Shown here piece by piece: positions 1 to 7,381 of a stretch of 30,390 nucleotides of DNA; position 1 is the first letter of the stretch, and each line of letters opens with the position of its first letter. Source of the stretch: Deltaproteobacteria bacterium UBA4427 (GTDB lineage Bacteria; Myxococcota_A; UBA9160; UBA4427); contig DGPZ01000123.1 of the NCBI GenBank assembly GCA_002390675.1, forward strand, positions 27,202 through 57,591. Reading direction: 5' to 3'. The notes under the pieces were generated by a model that worked only from the letters and a program-made list of their open reading frames with translations, was not told the DNA's origin and did no database searches. The translations under genes and the position numbers were made by a program.

Positions 1-956
1 TCGTCGAGCTCGTTGTCGCACTCGAGCGTTAGCTCGCGCTCACTCGTGTCGGTGATGCTCGAACAGCCGGGATCCGCGGGATAGTCGGTTAGTCCGTCTC
101 CGTCGTCGTCGAGCCCATCGTCGCAGTCCGGTTGATCGATTACGCCGAGGATGTCGTTTCGGTATTCGAAGAGATCGATGATGAGTCCGCCATTGCCGTA
201 GAGCGATGTCGAGGCCGGTTGGTCTTGGAATGTCGCGCGGGCGAAGAGGATGCCGACGAGTTCCGCACTGGGGCCGCTGCCTGTGAAGGCTGCGCCGCCG
301 GAATCGCCGGAGACGATATCGGCTTCGTGCTGCCCGGGAGCTCCGCCTTGAATCTCATCGAAATGGGTCCAAAACGCATGGGTATTGAGCGAGACGTTAT
401 TAGTGAGGCCGATCTGGTTTGTGCCCCAGCGAATCGTTCGACCCGGTGCCCAGCTCCAACCGTCAATGCCCATCCACTGTGTTGCAGTGCCGCGATTTCG
501 ACCGTTCCCGATCAGCACGACCTGTGTGTTCAGACTCGGCGCGTTGTTCGTGATCAGCAGGTCAGGAAGAGGGGGGAGGGTGGCCAGCTTGAAGGCAAGT
601 AGGTCGGTGAAGGTGAGATCCGTGTTTTGGAAGCGGATGCTCGAACCTGCGATCGGTTGATAGGTTACGCCGCCTAATATGATCGGGTTCTCGCCCACGT
701 GATTGGCGGTGAGGACCCAGCCGTTTCGAACGTAGACGCCGGACAATCCGTTCACGTCACCGACGTTGGCGAAGCCAGGGTCGGCAGAGGGAGGCGTGGT
801 GTTGCCGCTGCCGTCGCCAGTCGAGATTAGCGCGGCCATCCCCGTGGGGGCCGATAGGGGTGCTGCGAGGCAGAGTGCCACGAGGGCCACATATCCGCGC
901 AGGCAAAGTGAGCGGAGGCGTGGGGAGATAGGGGATCGTGCCAACAGCTTTAGCAT
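1..956 (-). CDS. Secreted trypsin-like serine protease with C-terminal calcium-type repeats (3' end outside window)
   Basis: The frame stays open from 956 to the left edge, giving at least 318 residues. A basic, hydrophobic N-terminus (residues 1-40) looks like a Sec signal peptide. The S1/trypsin-type triad is visible: His86 in LTANHVG, Asp118 in FTDLLAF and Ser219 in SGDSGGAAF. After about residue 277 the chain changes to acidic cysteine-bearing repeats (CDDGLDDDGDGLTDYP, then PGCSS and LECDNELD), like the thrombospondin type 3 or EF-hand-like calcium repeats at the C-termini of exported deltaproteobacterial proteins. It is therefore probably an exported, calcium-stabilised endopeptidase. 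The substrate cannot be told. The start at 956 is chosen because the signal peptide follows directly. An in-frame ATG at 1016 would add 20 residues rich in R, A and P, and neither start has a strong ribosome binding site. The gene continues past position 1. Confidence 0.85.
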   Translation of the reverse strand, partial: MLKLLARSPISPRLRSLCLRGYVALVALCLAAPLSAPTGMAALISTGDGSGNTTPPSADPGFANVGDVNGLSGVYVRNGWVLTANHVGENPIILGGVTYQPIAGSSIRFQNTDLTFTDLLAFKLATLPPLPDLLITNNAPSLNTQVVLIGNGRNRGTATQWMGIDGWSWAPGRTIRWGTNQIGLTNNVSLNTHAFWTHFDEIQGGAPGQHEADIVSGDSGGAAFTGSGPSAELVGILFARATFQDQPASTSLYGNGGLIIDLFEYRNDILGVIDQPDCDDGLDDDGDGLTDYPADPGCSSITDTSERELTLECDNELD

Positions 957-1061
957 CAGAGGGAGAGGATCCTGAGCGGGCTCCGCGCGGGCGCGCGCGG
1001 GACGGGTCGGGATCATACCATGATGAGCTTTTAGAATGAGATCCGGTTCGAGCTCCGAGTA

Positions 1062-1349
1062 CTACTCGCTTCCCGAGGGGGCCTCAGGCGTAGGCAGCCC
1101 GATAATCGCGCGGCAATGACCCTCAAAGTGCGCACGCACTTCGGCTGTTCTTTTGCTCTTGGATTCGATTTTCTGGAGCCCGGCGGCAGCCGTGAGGCCT
1201 CGCTTAGCTGCAGCAGTCAGGTCGGGGTTGGCGCCGATGCGCGCCTCGAGCAAGCCCTGAAGGGCTGTCTCTCGAAATGTCTCGTCGGTTTGCCTGACGG
1301 TATCGATCAGAATTTCGAGGGTTCGCGCGTATTCGCCATGAACGGACAA
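1062..1349 (-). CDS. Small hypothetical protein, TTG start
   Basis: A 95-residue, mostly helical and charged protein with no signal peptide, membrane segment or cysteine pair, and no family that I recognise. The start codon is TTG, but an AGGAG Shine-Dalgarno sequence lies 5 nt upstream (around 1355-1359), which decides this start and supports a real gene over the overlapping plus-strand frame at 1116-1352. The middle part reads like two or three amphipathic helices (residues 8-35 and 45-75). It lies in the same orientation as the coiled-coil gene to its right (46 bp gap) and the protease to its left, so the three could be cotranscribed. Function unknown. Confidence 0.55.
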   Translation of the reverse strand: MSVHGEYARTLEILIDTVRQTDETFRETALQGLLEARIGANPDLTAAAKRGLTAAAGLQKIESKSKRTAEVRAHFEGHCRAIIGLPTPEAPSGSE

Positions 1350-1394
1350 TAGGACTCCTAGCGACCGGGCCGCGGGGCTCTCATCGGCGCCCGA

Positions 1395-1985
1395 CTAGGG
1401 CTGCGCGCGAGAGGTGTCCGGCGCGGGTGTTCTGGGGAGAATGCCTTGTTCTTTGCCTGCGGGCGACCGGTACGACAACTCGCTTGGTGCGAGGCTCGAA
1501 TTAAGTAAGGTCGCGGGTGCATCCGCCTTGATAGGGGCTTCGGAGTTCGAGGGCGATGCGACCGGCTGGGCCGAGGGCTTGGCAGCCGCTGCCGCAGTTT
1601 GGTCACGCAACGACTCGTATCGCTTGCGCCAGGTACGCGCGCTCGCATTGGCGTCCTTGCGCTTTCGCTCGGCGCGCTTCAAGTCCTTCTCCGATTGCGC
1701 AAGGGCCGTTCCGGCCTTGTCGAGCTCGCGTTCAATTTGCTTGAACGAGTCGGGGTCGATTCGGGATTTCTCCTGCGATCGCAGCTTAGTGACTTCCGCC
1801 TCGAGCTTCATGATCTCAAGGTTGCGCGCGTCCATGCGCTCCTCGAGCTCATCCACCTTCCACGTCAATGCGCCGTGGAGCGGGCGATAGGAATATCCGA
1901 AGGAGAGGACTCCGCCGAGCATGAAAAGGCCCGCGCCGATCAAGACGGTACGGAGCCATGGCGGCATCGGGATGGCGTCGTTCAT
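1395..1985 (-). CDS. Membrane-anchored coiled-coil protein of unknown function
   Basis: A 196-residue protein. A short cytoplasmic-like N-terminus is followed by one hydrophobic segment (residues about 10-30, WLRTVLIGAGLFMLGGVLSF). Residues about 42-130 form a heptad-like, very charged coiled coil (repeated E/K/R/L runs such as LEAEVTKLRSQEKSR). The last 65 residues are low-complexity, rich in A, P and S. The topology resembles small bitopic coiled-coil proteins tied to the envelope or division, but nothing identifies a function. AGGAGG occurs further upstream (about 2005-2010) and GGAG sits directly before the ATG, so initiation is not settled by spacing. The gene is divergent from the aldehyde dehydrogenase gene to the right, with a 155 bp intergenic space that presumably holds both promoters. 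Confidence 0.75.
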   Translation of the reverse strand: MNDAIPMPPWLRTVLIGAGLFMLGGVLSFGYSYRPLHGALTWKVDELEERMDARNLEIMKLEAEVTKLRSQEKSRIDPDSFKQIERELDKAGTALAQSEKDLKRAERKRKDANASARTWRKRYESLRDQTAAAAAKPSAQPVASPSNSEAPIKADAPATLLNSSLAPSELSYRSPAGKEQGILPRTPAPDTSRAQP

Positions 1986-2140
1986 GCTCCATCCATCGAC
2001 CAGTTCCTCCTGATTCTAGAGTTCCGGTTCAGTTTCTTGGCTGACCGCTGCGTGGGGGCTGGGCTAGCGTCTAGGCGATCTTGGACGCGTACCCCTGCAT
2101 GGTGTAGCCAAAAAGGCCCGCCTGCACTCTCGGAGGATCG

Positions 2141-3577
2141 ATGTCACTCGCTGCGACCTACCCGTACTACCTGGCCAACGAGCCCGTTGCCCCCAATCAC
2201 GACCTCGAAGTGCTCGACAAATATTCCGGGGAAGTCGCGACCCGGGTGGCCCTGGCAGACGATGCGGCCATTGACCGCGCGATCCAGGCAGCCGTTGAGG
2301 CAACTGAACCGATGGCCCGAATGGCGGCCTATGAGCGGCAAGCCGTGCTCGATCATTGCGTCCTCCGTTTTAAGGAACGCTTCGAAGAACTCGCCGACGC
2401 GCTGTGCATCGAGGCGGGCAAGCCGATCAAGGATGCGCGCGGCGAAGTCGGGCGATTGATCGACACCTTCCGAATCGCCTCGGAAGAATCCGTGCGAATC
2501 GGCGGCGAAGTGATGCCCCTCGATATTAGTCCGCGAGCGCGTGGCTACAGCGGTCAGTGGAAGCGCGTCCCGATCGGCCCGTGCTCTTTCATCTCGCCCT
2601 TCAACTTCCCGCTCAACCTAGCGGCGCATAAGGTTGCGCCCGCTCTCGCGGTCGGTTGCCCTTTTGTGCTGAAGCCCGCGAGTCTCACCCCGATTGGTGC
2701 GCTCGTGATTGGTGAGGTGCTCGCGGAAACAGATCTGCCGAAGGGCGCGTTCTCGATTCTTCCTTGCTCCCGGGAAGGCGCGAATCGCTTCACGGAAGAC
2801 GATCGCCTCAAGCTGCTTTCCTTTACCGGTTCGCCTGGCGTCGGTTGGGCTCTCAAGGCTCGGGCGGGCAAGAAGCCGGTCGTGCTCGAACTCGGCGGAA
2901 ACGCGGCGGTGATCGTCGACGAGGATGCGGACCTCGAGGACGCGATTGAGCGGATTGTGTTCGGCGCGTTCTACCAGAGTGGTCAGAGCTGCATCGGTGT
3001 TCAGCGAATCATCGTTCACGAAAGTCTCTATGCGCGCTTCCGGGATCAGCTCGTCGAAAAGACTAAGGCCTTGAAGATGGGGGATCCGAAGGACGAATCA
3101 ACTTTTATCGGTCCTATGATCTCTACAAAAGAAGCGACGCGTCTCCACGGATGGATCGAGTCGGCAGTTTCCGCGGGTGCAAACTTGTTATGTGGCGGGA
3201 AGCGTGAAGGGGCGATGCTCGAAGCGACTCTGCTCGACAACGTGACGGCGGGGGCGGACGTGATTTGTCAGGAGGCCTTTGGTCCGGTTGCGGTTTTGTC
3301 GACCTTTGATGACTTCGATCAGGCTCTCGAGCAGGTCAATGATTCGGTTTTCGGTTTGCAGGCGGGCATCTTTACGCGGGATATCTACAAGGCACACAAG
3401 GCCTGGGACACTCTTGAGGTCGGCGGGGTCGTGATTGGCGACGTGCCGTCTTGGCGAGTTGACCATATGCCCTACGGCGGCGTTAAGGAGAGCGGGCTCG
3501 GCCGAGAAGGCGTGAAGTTCGCGATTGAGGACATGACCGAAGTGCGGATGATGGTGCTGCGAACACCGGGAGCTTGA
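2141..3577 (+). CDS. NAD(P)-dependent aldehyde dehydrogenase
   Basis: A full-length (478 aa) ALDH superfamily enzyme, oxidising an aldehyde to the acid with NAD(P)+. Visible hallmarks are Asn155 in SPFNFPLN (oxyanion site), Lys178 in LKPAS (cofactor), the SFTGSPGVG loop (227-235), the general-base Glu250 in VLELGGN, the nucleophile Cys284 in GQSCIGVQR, and Glu378 in EAFGPV. The GQSCIGVQR signature resembles the subgroup that includes lactaldehyde and phosphonoacetaldehyde dehydrogenase-like enzymes rather than betaine-aldehyde dehydrogenases, so the substrate is left open. A clear GGAGGA lies 3 nt before the ATG. It is transcribed alone, and the S-formylglutathione hydrolase gene faces it. 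A role in removing aldehydes from lipid or C1 metabolism is plausible but inferred. Confidence 0.93.
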   Translation: MSLAATYPYYLANEPVAPNHDLEVLDKYSGEVATRVALADDAAIDRAIQAAVEATEPMARMAAYERQAVLDHCVLRFKERFEELADALCIEAGKPIKDARGEVGRLIDTFRIASEESVRIGGEVMPLDISPRARGYSGQWKRVPIGPCSFISPFNFPLNLAAHKVAPALAVGCPFVLKPASLTPIGALVIGEVLAETDLPKGAFSILPCSREGANRFTEDDRLKLLSFTGSPGVGWALKARAGKKPVVLELGGNAAVIVDEDADLEDAIERIVFGAFYQSGQSCIGVQRIIVHESLYARFRDQLVEKTKALKMGDPKDESTFIGPMISTKEATRLHGWIESAVSAGANLLCGGKREGAMLEATLLDNVTAGADVICQEAFGPVAVLSTFDDFDQALEQVNDSVFGLQAGIFTRDIYKAHKAWDTLEVGGVVIGDVPSWRVDHMPYGGVKESGLGREGVKFAIEDMTEVRMMVLRTPGA

Positions 3578-3581
3578 ATGC

Positions 3582-3731
3582 AGTCTCTCGGTTGATCGAG
3601 ATCAAATCGGCCCGCGGTGCAACGCCGACGTGGGATTCACCCTCTGCGCGACCGGGTGCAACGCCTGCGATCGATGTTCCATGTCCGCATCCGGAGGCTG
3701 CGCAGGGGACGCATGCGCCAAGTCCCGTCAT
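3582..3731 (-). pseudogene. Fossil fragment of a subtilisin-like (S8) protease
   Basis: Read on the minus strand, the space between the convergent ALDH and fghA genes encodes a short piece that looks like the histidine region of an S8 subtilase. GCGHGTSIAGVAPG matches the catalytic-His motif (HGTxVAG), followed after 10 residues by GVAPRADLISI, the usual 'GVAPxAxL' strand. Two upstream cysteines (ACVPC) resemble the cysteine-bearing loop before the His motif in one bacterial subtilase group. No Asp or Ser motif is present. The frame runs into a stop just upstream inside fghA and into the antisense of ALDH downstream. It therefore looks like an about 50-codon remnant of a deleted protease gene. 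Chance similarity is possible, but two properly spaced motifs make it less likely. Confidence 0.5.
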
Positions 3732-3741
3732 ATAGTTAAGG

Positions 3742-4593
3742 CTATTGAGGCAGTCGCCTCACCGCCAATGCCTTGGCCGCATGGGCCACGTGATCGCCCA
3801 TGAAACTCGCGATGAAAAAGTAGCTGTGGTCGTAGCCGTCTTGCATGCGTAGGTTAAGCGCTTGGCCCGAAGCGGAGCACGCGCGCTCGAAGATTTCAGG
3901 CTTGAGTTGCTCCTCGAGGAAGCCGTCCGCGCTTCCCTGATCGATCAGAATTTCATGTGGATGCGGGGCCGCCTCGACCAGCAGCGATGCATCGTAGGCG
4001 GACCAAGTCGATCGGTCCTCGCCGAGATAGCGTGATAGCGCCTTGTCGCCCCAAGGACATCGCGTGGGGGATACGATCGGAGCGAAGGCCGATATCGAGG
4101 CATAACGTTCTGGATTTCGCAGGCCGATGACGAGCGCGCCATGACCACCCATTGAATGTCCAGTGATCGACGCGCGTGCGACATCGATCGGCTGTGTCTG
4201 CGAGAGCAGGGCAGGAAGTTCCTCGGTGACGTACGCGTACATGCGGTAGTGGTCGCGAAAGGGAGACTCCGTGGCGTTGACGTAGAAGCCTGCGCCGCTT
4301 CCGAAGTCCCAATCATCGTGCTCCCCCGGAAGCTCGAGTCCGCGCGGGCTCGTGTCCGGTGCGACGAGGGCAATGCCGGCTTCGGCGGCGTAGCGCTGGG
4401 CGCCGCCCTTGGCCGTCACGTTTTCTTCGGTGCAAGTCAGGCCTGACAGGAAGTAGAGGACCGGAACGGGGCCGTGATCAGCGGCGGGCGGTAGGAACAC
4501 CGAGACATTCATGTCGGTCCCGGTTTCTGTGGAGGCGTGTCGAATCGTCTTCTGTACGCCTCCGAAGCTTCGCGTTTCGCTGACCGTTTCCAT
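3742..4593 (-). CDS. fghA: S-formylglutathione hydrolase
   Basis: A 283-residue esterase D family protein that hydrolyses S-formylglutathione to formate and glutathione, the last step of glutathione-dependent formaldehyde oxidation in the cytoplasm. The family motif GLTCTEENV (51-59, with the conserved cysteine) is present. The alpha/beta-hydrolase triad is readable as Ser147 in GHSMGGHGAL, Asp223 in QGSADGF and His256 in GYDHSYFF. Length and all blocks match full-length FghA. An AGGAG sits about 8 nt before the ATG. The usual partner, a class III alcohol dehydrogenase (frmA/adhC), is not in the window. The neighbouring ALDH gene is convergent, so the two are not an operon. Confidence 0.93.
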   Translation of the reverse strand: METVSETRSFGGVQKTIRHASTETGTDMNVSVFLPPAADHGPVPVLYFLSGLTCTEENVTAKGGAQRYAAEAGIALVAPDTSPRGLELPGEHDDWDFGSGAGFYVNATESPFRDHYRMYAYVTEELPALLSQTQPIDVARASITGHSMGGHGALVIGLRNPERYASISAFAPIVSPTRCPWGDKALSRYLGEDRSTWSAYDASLLVEAAPHPHEILIDQGSADGFLEEQLKPEIFERACSASGQALNLRMQDGYDHSYFFIASFMGDHVAHAAKALAVRRLPQ

Positions 4594-4970
4594 CCCGCTC
4601 TCCTGATCTCCGCCCTCAATTGGGCGTTCGCGCGGGTTTAGCCTTCCTAACCGCCCGCGTCCATTCCTTGCGCTCTTCGTTCTCTGCCGAGCTATGGGGC
4701 GATGAAGAAAGGATTCAGTTCGGGAATCGAATCTTCGCGTGGCTACAAAAGAAGCTCAAGATAAACTGCCGGCGTGTTCCGTGTCTCCCATCAGGCCCGC
4801 CGCAGATACCAGTCGGCGTGCCTCTCAGCTGCCCTCGGGCCCGCTCCATGGCGTTCGCTTCGCCATCGAAGCCAGGTTGCGGACATGCCAATATCGCGAC
4901 GGCCCGGGTCTCAAGACCGATTGAGTCACGAACGGGGGCGTGCAGTAGGCTTTCGAGTGAGCCAGCAAAA
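4594..4970. other. Intergenic stretch without a recognisable gene
   Basis: About 380 bp upstream of fghA. It should carry the fghA promoter, but no confident -35/-10 pair was found. Open frames exist on both strands (for example plus 4620-5021, and a minus frame without a usable start over about 4700-4970), yet none has a recognisable motif or a convincing ribosome binding site. The composition is similar to the neighbours. It may be an eroded gene. Confidence 0.5.
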
Positions 4971-5013
4971 CCGCTAGACGAGGGGAGCGGGTTCCGCTCC
5001 TCTCGTCTAGCGG
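4971..5013 (-). terminator. Strong hairpin, intrinsic terminator for the leftward gene at 5049-5456
   Basis: Two 20-nt arms (4971-4990 and 4994-5013) are complementary with a single G-T position and a 3-nt loop. Read on the minus strand, the stem is followed immediately by TTTT and begins 35 nt after the stop codon of the gene at 5049-5456, as expected for a rho-independent terminator. On the plus strand the hairpin has an A-run before it and no T-run after it. Confidence 0.75.
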
Positions 5014-5048
5014 ATGGCTAAGCTCTTAGGCTCTACGAGAAGGGGCGA

Positions 5049-5456
5049 CTAACGCGCTCGATTTAGGGCGTAGGGTTGAGTGGGGGGAGCGAAGTTACGC
5101 TGGAGGTCTCTGTAGTTCTTCGCTTGAAGCCTAACGCCAAGATCCGGCCGGCCTTCAGCAACCTTCTGAGGCCCACTTACGATCGAGGTCGTGGGAACAG
5201 AAGTGCTGCTAGCGGCTTTGTGCTTGCTTGCTTTTTCGGCCATCCCTTCCCGGGTCGGTCGATCCACGAGTCGCTCACCTTCGGGCTGTAGATCGTATTC
5301 GATGAGATCGACGGAAAGCATGAGCGTTCCGAGCAGAAGCGGAATCCCGAGGAAGGGGCCGGCTGTGCGGGCGCTGCGCTTCCGGCGTCGAGAGCGACGT
5401 CGCTGCTTACGCTCTGCGGGGGATCCGGGTCGATCGGTTGTCGTGGATGCCGGCAT
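5049..5456 (-). CDS. Small single-pass membrane protein, function unknown
   Basis: A 135-residue protein. The N-terminal 30 residues are strongly basic (KQRRRSRRRKRSAR, about 15-28), followed by one hydrophobic segment (about 32-47, GPFLGIPLLLGTLMLSV), then a charged tail of about 85 residues without cysteines. The positive-inside rule puts the N-terminus in the cytoplasm. The ATG at 5456 is preceded by a GAGAGA-type binding site. The frame is open further upstream to 5798, but that part is antisense to the end of tupC and has no good start signal. It lies downstream of tupC in the same direction (190 bp gap) and ends at a strong terminator, so it could be the last gene of the tungstate operon, though no functional link is visible. 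Confidence 0.55.
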   Translation of the reverse strand: MPASTTTDRPGSPAERKQRRRSRRRKRSARTAGPFLGIPLLLGTLMLSVDLIEYDLQPEGERLVDRPTREGMAEKASKHKAASSTSVPTTSIVSGPQKVAEGRPDLGVRLQAKNYRDLQRNFAPPTQPYALNRAR

Positions 5457-5646
5457 AGTTGTTCTCTCTCTTGTTACGAGGCAGTCGGATGTCCGAACCT
5501 CCTCCGCGCCATCGGGCCGATTCCGGACACGCATGAGTAGAAAAATGGGCACGGGTGTCGCCTTGCCGTTGAGTTGCCGATCCGATGCCGGGGCAGGACT
5601 AATCGAGCCGTCGAGGGCAGTCAGGCCGTCTGCCGAGCTGGGGACG

Positions 5647-6717
5647 TTAGGCTGGGAGGGCGTGGACCTGATCTGGGCGGACCGCAAGCGATACGGGGTC
5701 GCCGGGGCGAAGCCGGCGGGCGAGCCCGCGCCCAGAGAGCAGATGGGTTGTGAAGCGTCGGTCGTGCACCCGAAGCGTCGCGACTGTGGCGAGCCCATCG
5801 GATATGAGGCTCTCTACAACGGCCTTGCCGATCGATTCGCCATCCCCGCGACCGACATCGAGTTTGAGATGCTCAGGGCGGATACCGATCCAGGCTTCTT
5901 GTTCTGGATTGAGCGCCGCTGTCGTTGGAACTTCAAAGCCTGGCTCGATTTGAATCCATGAGACACCGCCTGCTTGGCGGCAGACTCGACCCGAGGCAAG
6001 GTTCGTCATGCCAACGGTGCGGGCGATGTCCCGAGTGTTTGGACGCAACAGGACTTCGTCGCGGAGGCCGTGTTGGGCCAACCTGCCCGGGGCAAGGACG
6101 GCGATCCGGTCGGCCAATAGGAGCGCGCGGCGCAAATCGTGGGTCACCATGGCGACCGCTACGTTCGTATCTTCGATTGCTTGCTGTAGATCTAGAGAGA
6201 GAATTCGTTGTCCCTCGGCATCGAGATCGTCGAAGGGCTCGTCGAGCAGCAAGACCTCGGGTTCCAGCACAAATGCGCGGGCGAGAGCAAGGCGGCGCAG
6301 TTCGCCGCCGGACAGAGTGCGGGCGTCGTGGGAAGCTAGGGCCTGGATGTCAAAACGGTCGAGTGCACGCGTGACCCGCTGTCGCTTGACTTCTTCCGGG
6401 ATGCCTTTGCCGAGGAGTGCAGCCCGGACATTCATCTCGGCGGATCCAGAAAGCGCGGCCGGGCGCTGAAAGACGAGAGTGACGGGGCCATCGCCGCCGC
6501 GGATTAGATCTTTGGCGACGCTTCGTTCGAGCCCCGCGAGCGCACGCAACAAGGTGCTCTTGCCGGCGCCGTTCGGCCCAAGGATGACAAGGACCTCACC
6601 CGCATGAAGGTCGAGATAGTCGACGCCGAGCGAGAAGGCATCTTTGCCTCGTCCGCGGCGCACGTGAAGGTTGTGCGCGGAGAGGGCGATTGACGGAGGT
6701 TGGGTGTCTTCGATCAT
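5647..6717 (-). CDS. tupC: Tungstate ABC importer, ATP-binding subunit
   Basis: A 356-residue ABC ATPase that powers tungstate uptake from the cytoplasmic face. Seen directly: Walker A GPNGAGKST (47-55), Q-loop Gln84, signature LSGGE (135-139), Walker B LLLDEP (156-161) and H-loop His193. After about residue 230 a C-terminal extension looks like a TOBE-type oxyanion-sensing domain, with the block IGIRPEHLKL typical of molybdate, tungstate and sulfate importers. The start overlaps the tupB stop by 4 bp (ATGA), so translation is probably coupled. Substrate assignment rests on the TupA gene of the same operon. By itself the ATPase could equally be a molybdate or sulfate type. Confidence 0.88.
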   Translation of the reverse strand: MIEDTQPPSIALSAHNLHVRRGRGKDAFSLGVDYLDLHAGEVLVILGPNGAGKSTLLRALAGLERSVAKDLIRGGDGPVTLVFQRPAALSGSAEMNVRAALLGKGIPEEVKRQRVTRALDRFDIQALASHDARTLSGGELRRLALARAFVLEPEVLLLDEPFDDLDAEGQRILSLDLQQAIEDTNVAVAMVTHDLRRALLLADRIAVLAPGRLAQHGLRDEVLLRPNTRDIARTVGMTNLASGRVCRQAGGVSWIQIEPGFEVPTTAALNPEQEAWIGIRPEHLKLDVGRGDGESIGKAVVESLISDGLATVATLRVHDRRFTTHLLSGRGLARRLRPGDPVSLAVRPDQVHALPA

Positions 6718-7373
6718 CGCTTGCGACCGCTTTGCTGCAGCCAGGTCAAGAGTCCGGCAAGGAGAAGCAAATTGCCGAAGAGGACGGTGGCCTGGCTCAT
6801 GGCGATCTCATATTCGCCCATGCTCGTATGCATCATAATGGCCGTTGTGAGAACGCGCGTCTCGCCTGCGATGTTGCCTCCGACCATGTTGACGGCGCCG
6901 ACCTCGGAGAGGATCCCGCCTAACGCAGCGATGACCGCGGCAAGCAGGCCCATTCGGATCTCTCGGATGAGTAGCCAGATCCGCCAATGCCGTGGGATAC
7001 CTAGGGTGCGGACTTGGAGCTCCCATTCATCATCGAGGGAGCCGACAGCCGCGAGGGTGAGGCCAATCACGAGGGGAAGCGCGATTGCCGTGGAAGTAAT
7101 GATCATGGCATAGGGTGTGTAAAGGAGGTTCCAGCTGCCCAGGGGCCCACTTCGCGCAAGCAAGATAGAGCCGATCAGGCCGACGACGACGGGGGGCGCG
7201 CCCATGCCGGCATTGACTGAGGAGACGAGCAGTCCCCGGGATATGAATTGGCTCGAGCCGAGGAGGATGCCGATCGGAACTCCGCCTAGCAGCGCGAGCA
7301 AGAGTGCTGACCCACAAACCCAAAGGGTGCGGAGCGTGATCTCCACGAGGGTCTGAAGTTCGGGGTCTAACAC
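6714..7373 (-). CDS. tupB: Tungstate ABC importer, permease subunit
   Basis: A 219-residue inner-membrane permease with about five or six hydrophobic segments, starting near residues 15-38 and ending near 195-213. The cytoplasmic coupling (EAA-like) region is visible around residues 122-165 (TLGIPRHWRIW and later ALGGILSEVGAV). Length and motifs fit TupB/WtpB-type permeases. It starts with GTG 8 bp after tupA and overlaps tupC by 4 bp, so the three genes form a compact operon. The protein forms the translocation path that receives tungstate from TupA. Confidence 0.88.
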   Translation of the reverse strand: MLDPELQTLVEITLRTLWVCGSALLLALLGGVPIGILLGSSQFISRGLLVSSVNAGMGAPPVVVGLIGSILLARSGPLGSWNLLYTPYAMIITSTAIALPLVIGLTLAAVGSLDDEWELQVRTLGIPRHWRIWLLIREIRMGLLAAVIAALGGILSEVGAVNMVGGNIAGETRVLTTAIMMHTSMGEYEIAMSQATVLFGNLLLLAGLLTWLQQSGRKR

Positions 7374-7381
7374 GGGTCGCG

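Noticed and set aside
1599..2459. Long plus-strand frame of 286 codons
   Set aside because: It is antisense to the coiled-coil gene and then runs out of frame into ALDH, with Arg/Ser/Leu-rich composition and no domain.
4739..4924. Frame ending CQYRDGPGLKTD, resembling the start of a glycyl-radical activating enzyme
   Set aside because: Only a four-residue block (DGPG) matches, and the radical-SAM cysteine motif is missing.
5191..5961. Plus-strand frame of 256 codons
   Set aside because: It is antisense to the end of tupC and the small membrane-protein gene, with no domain.
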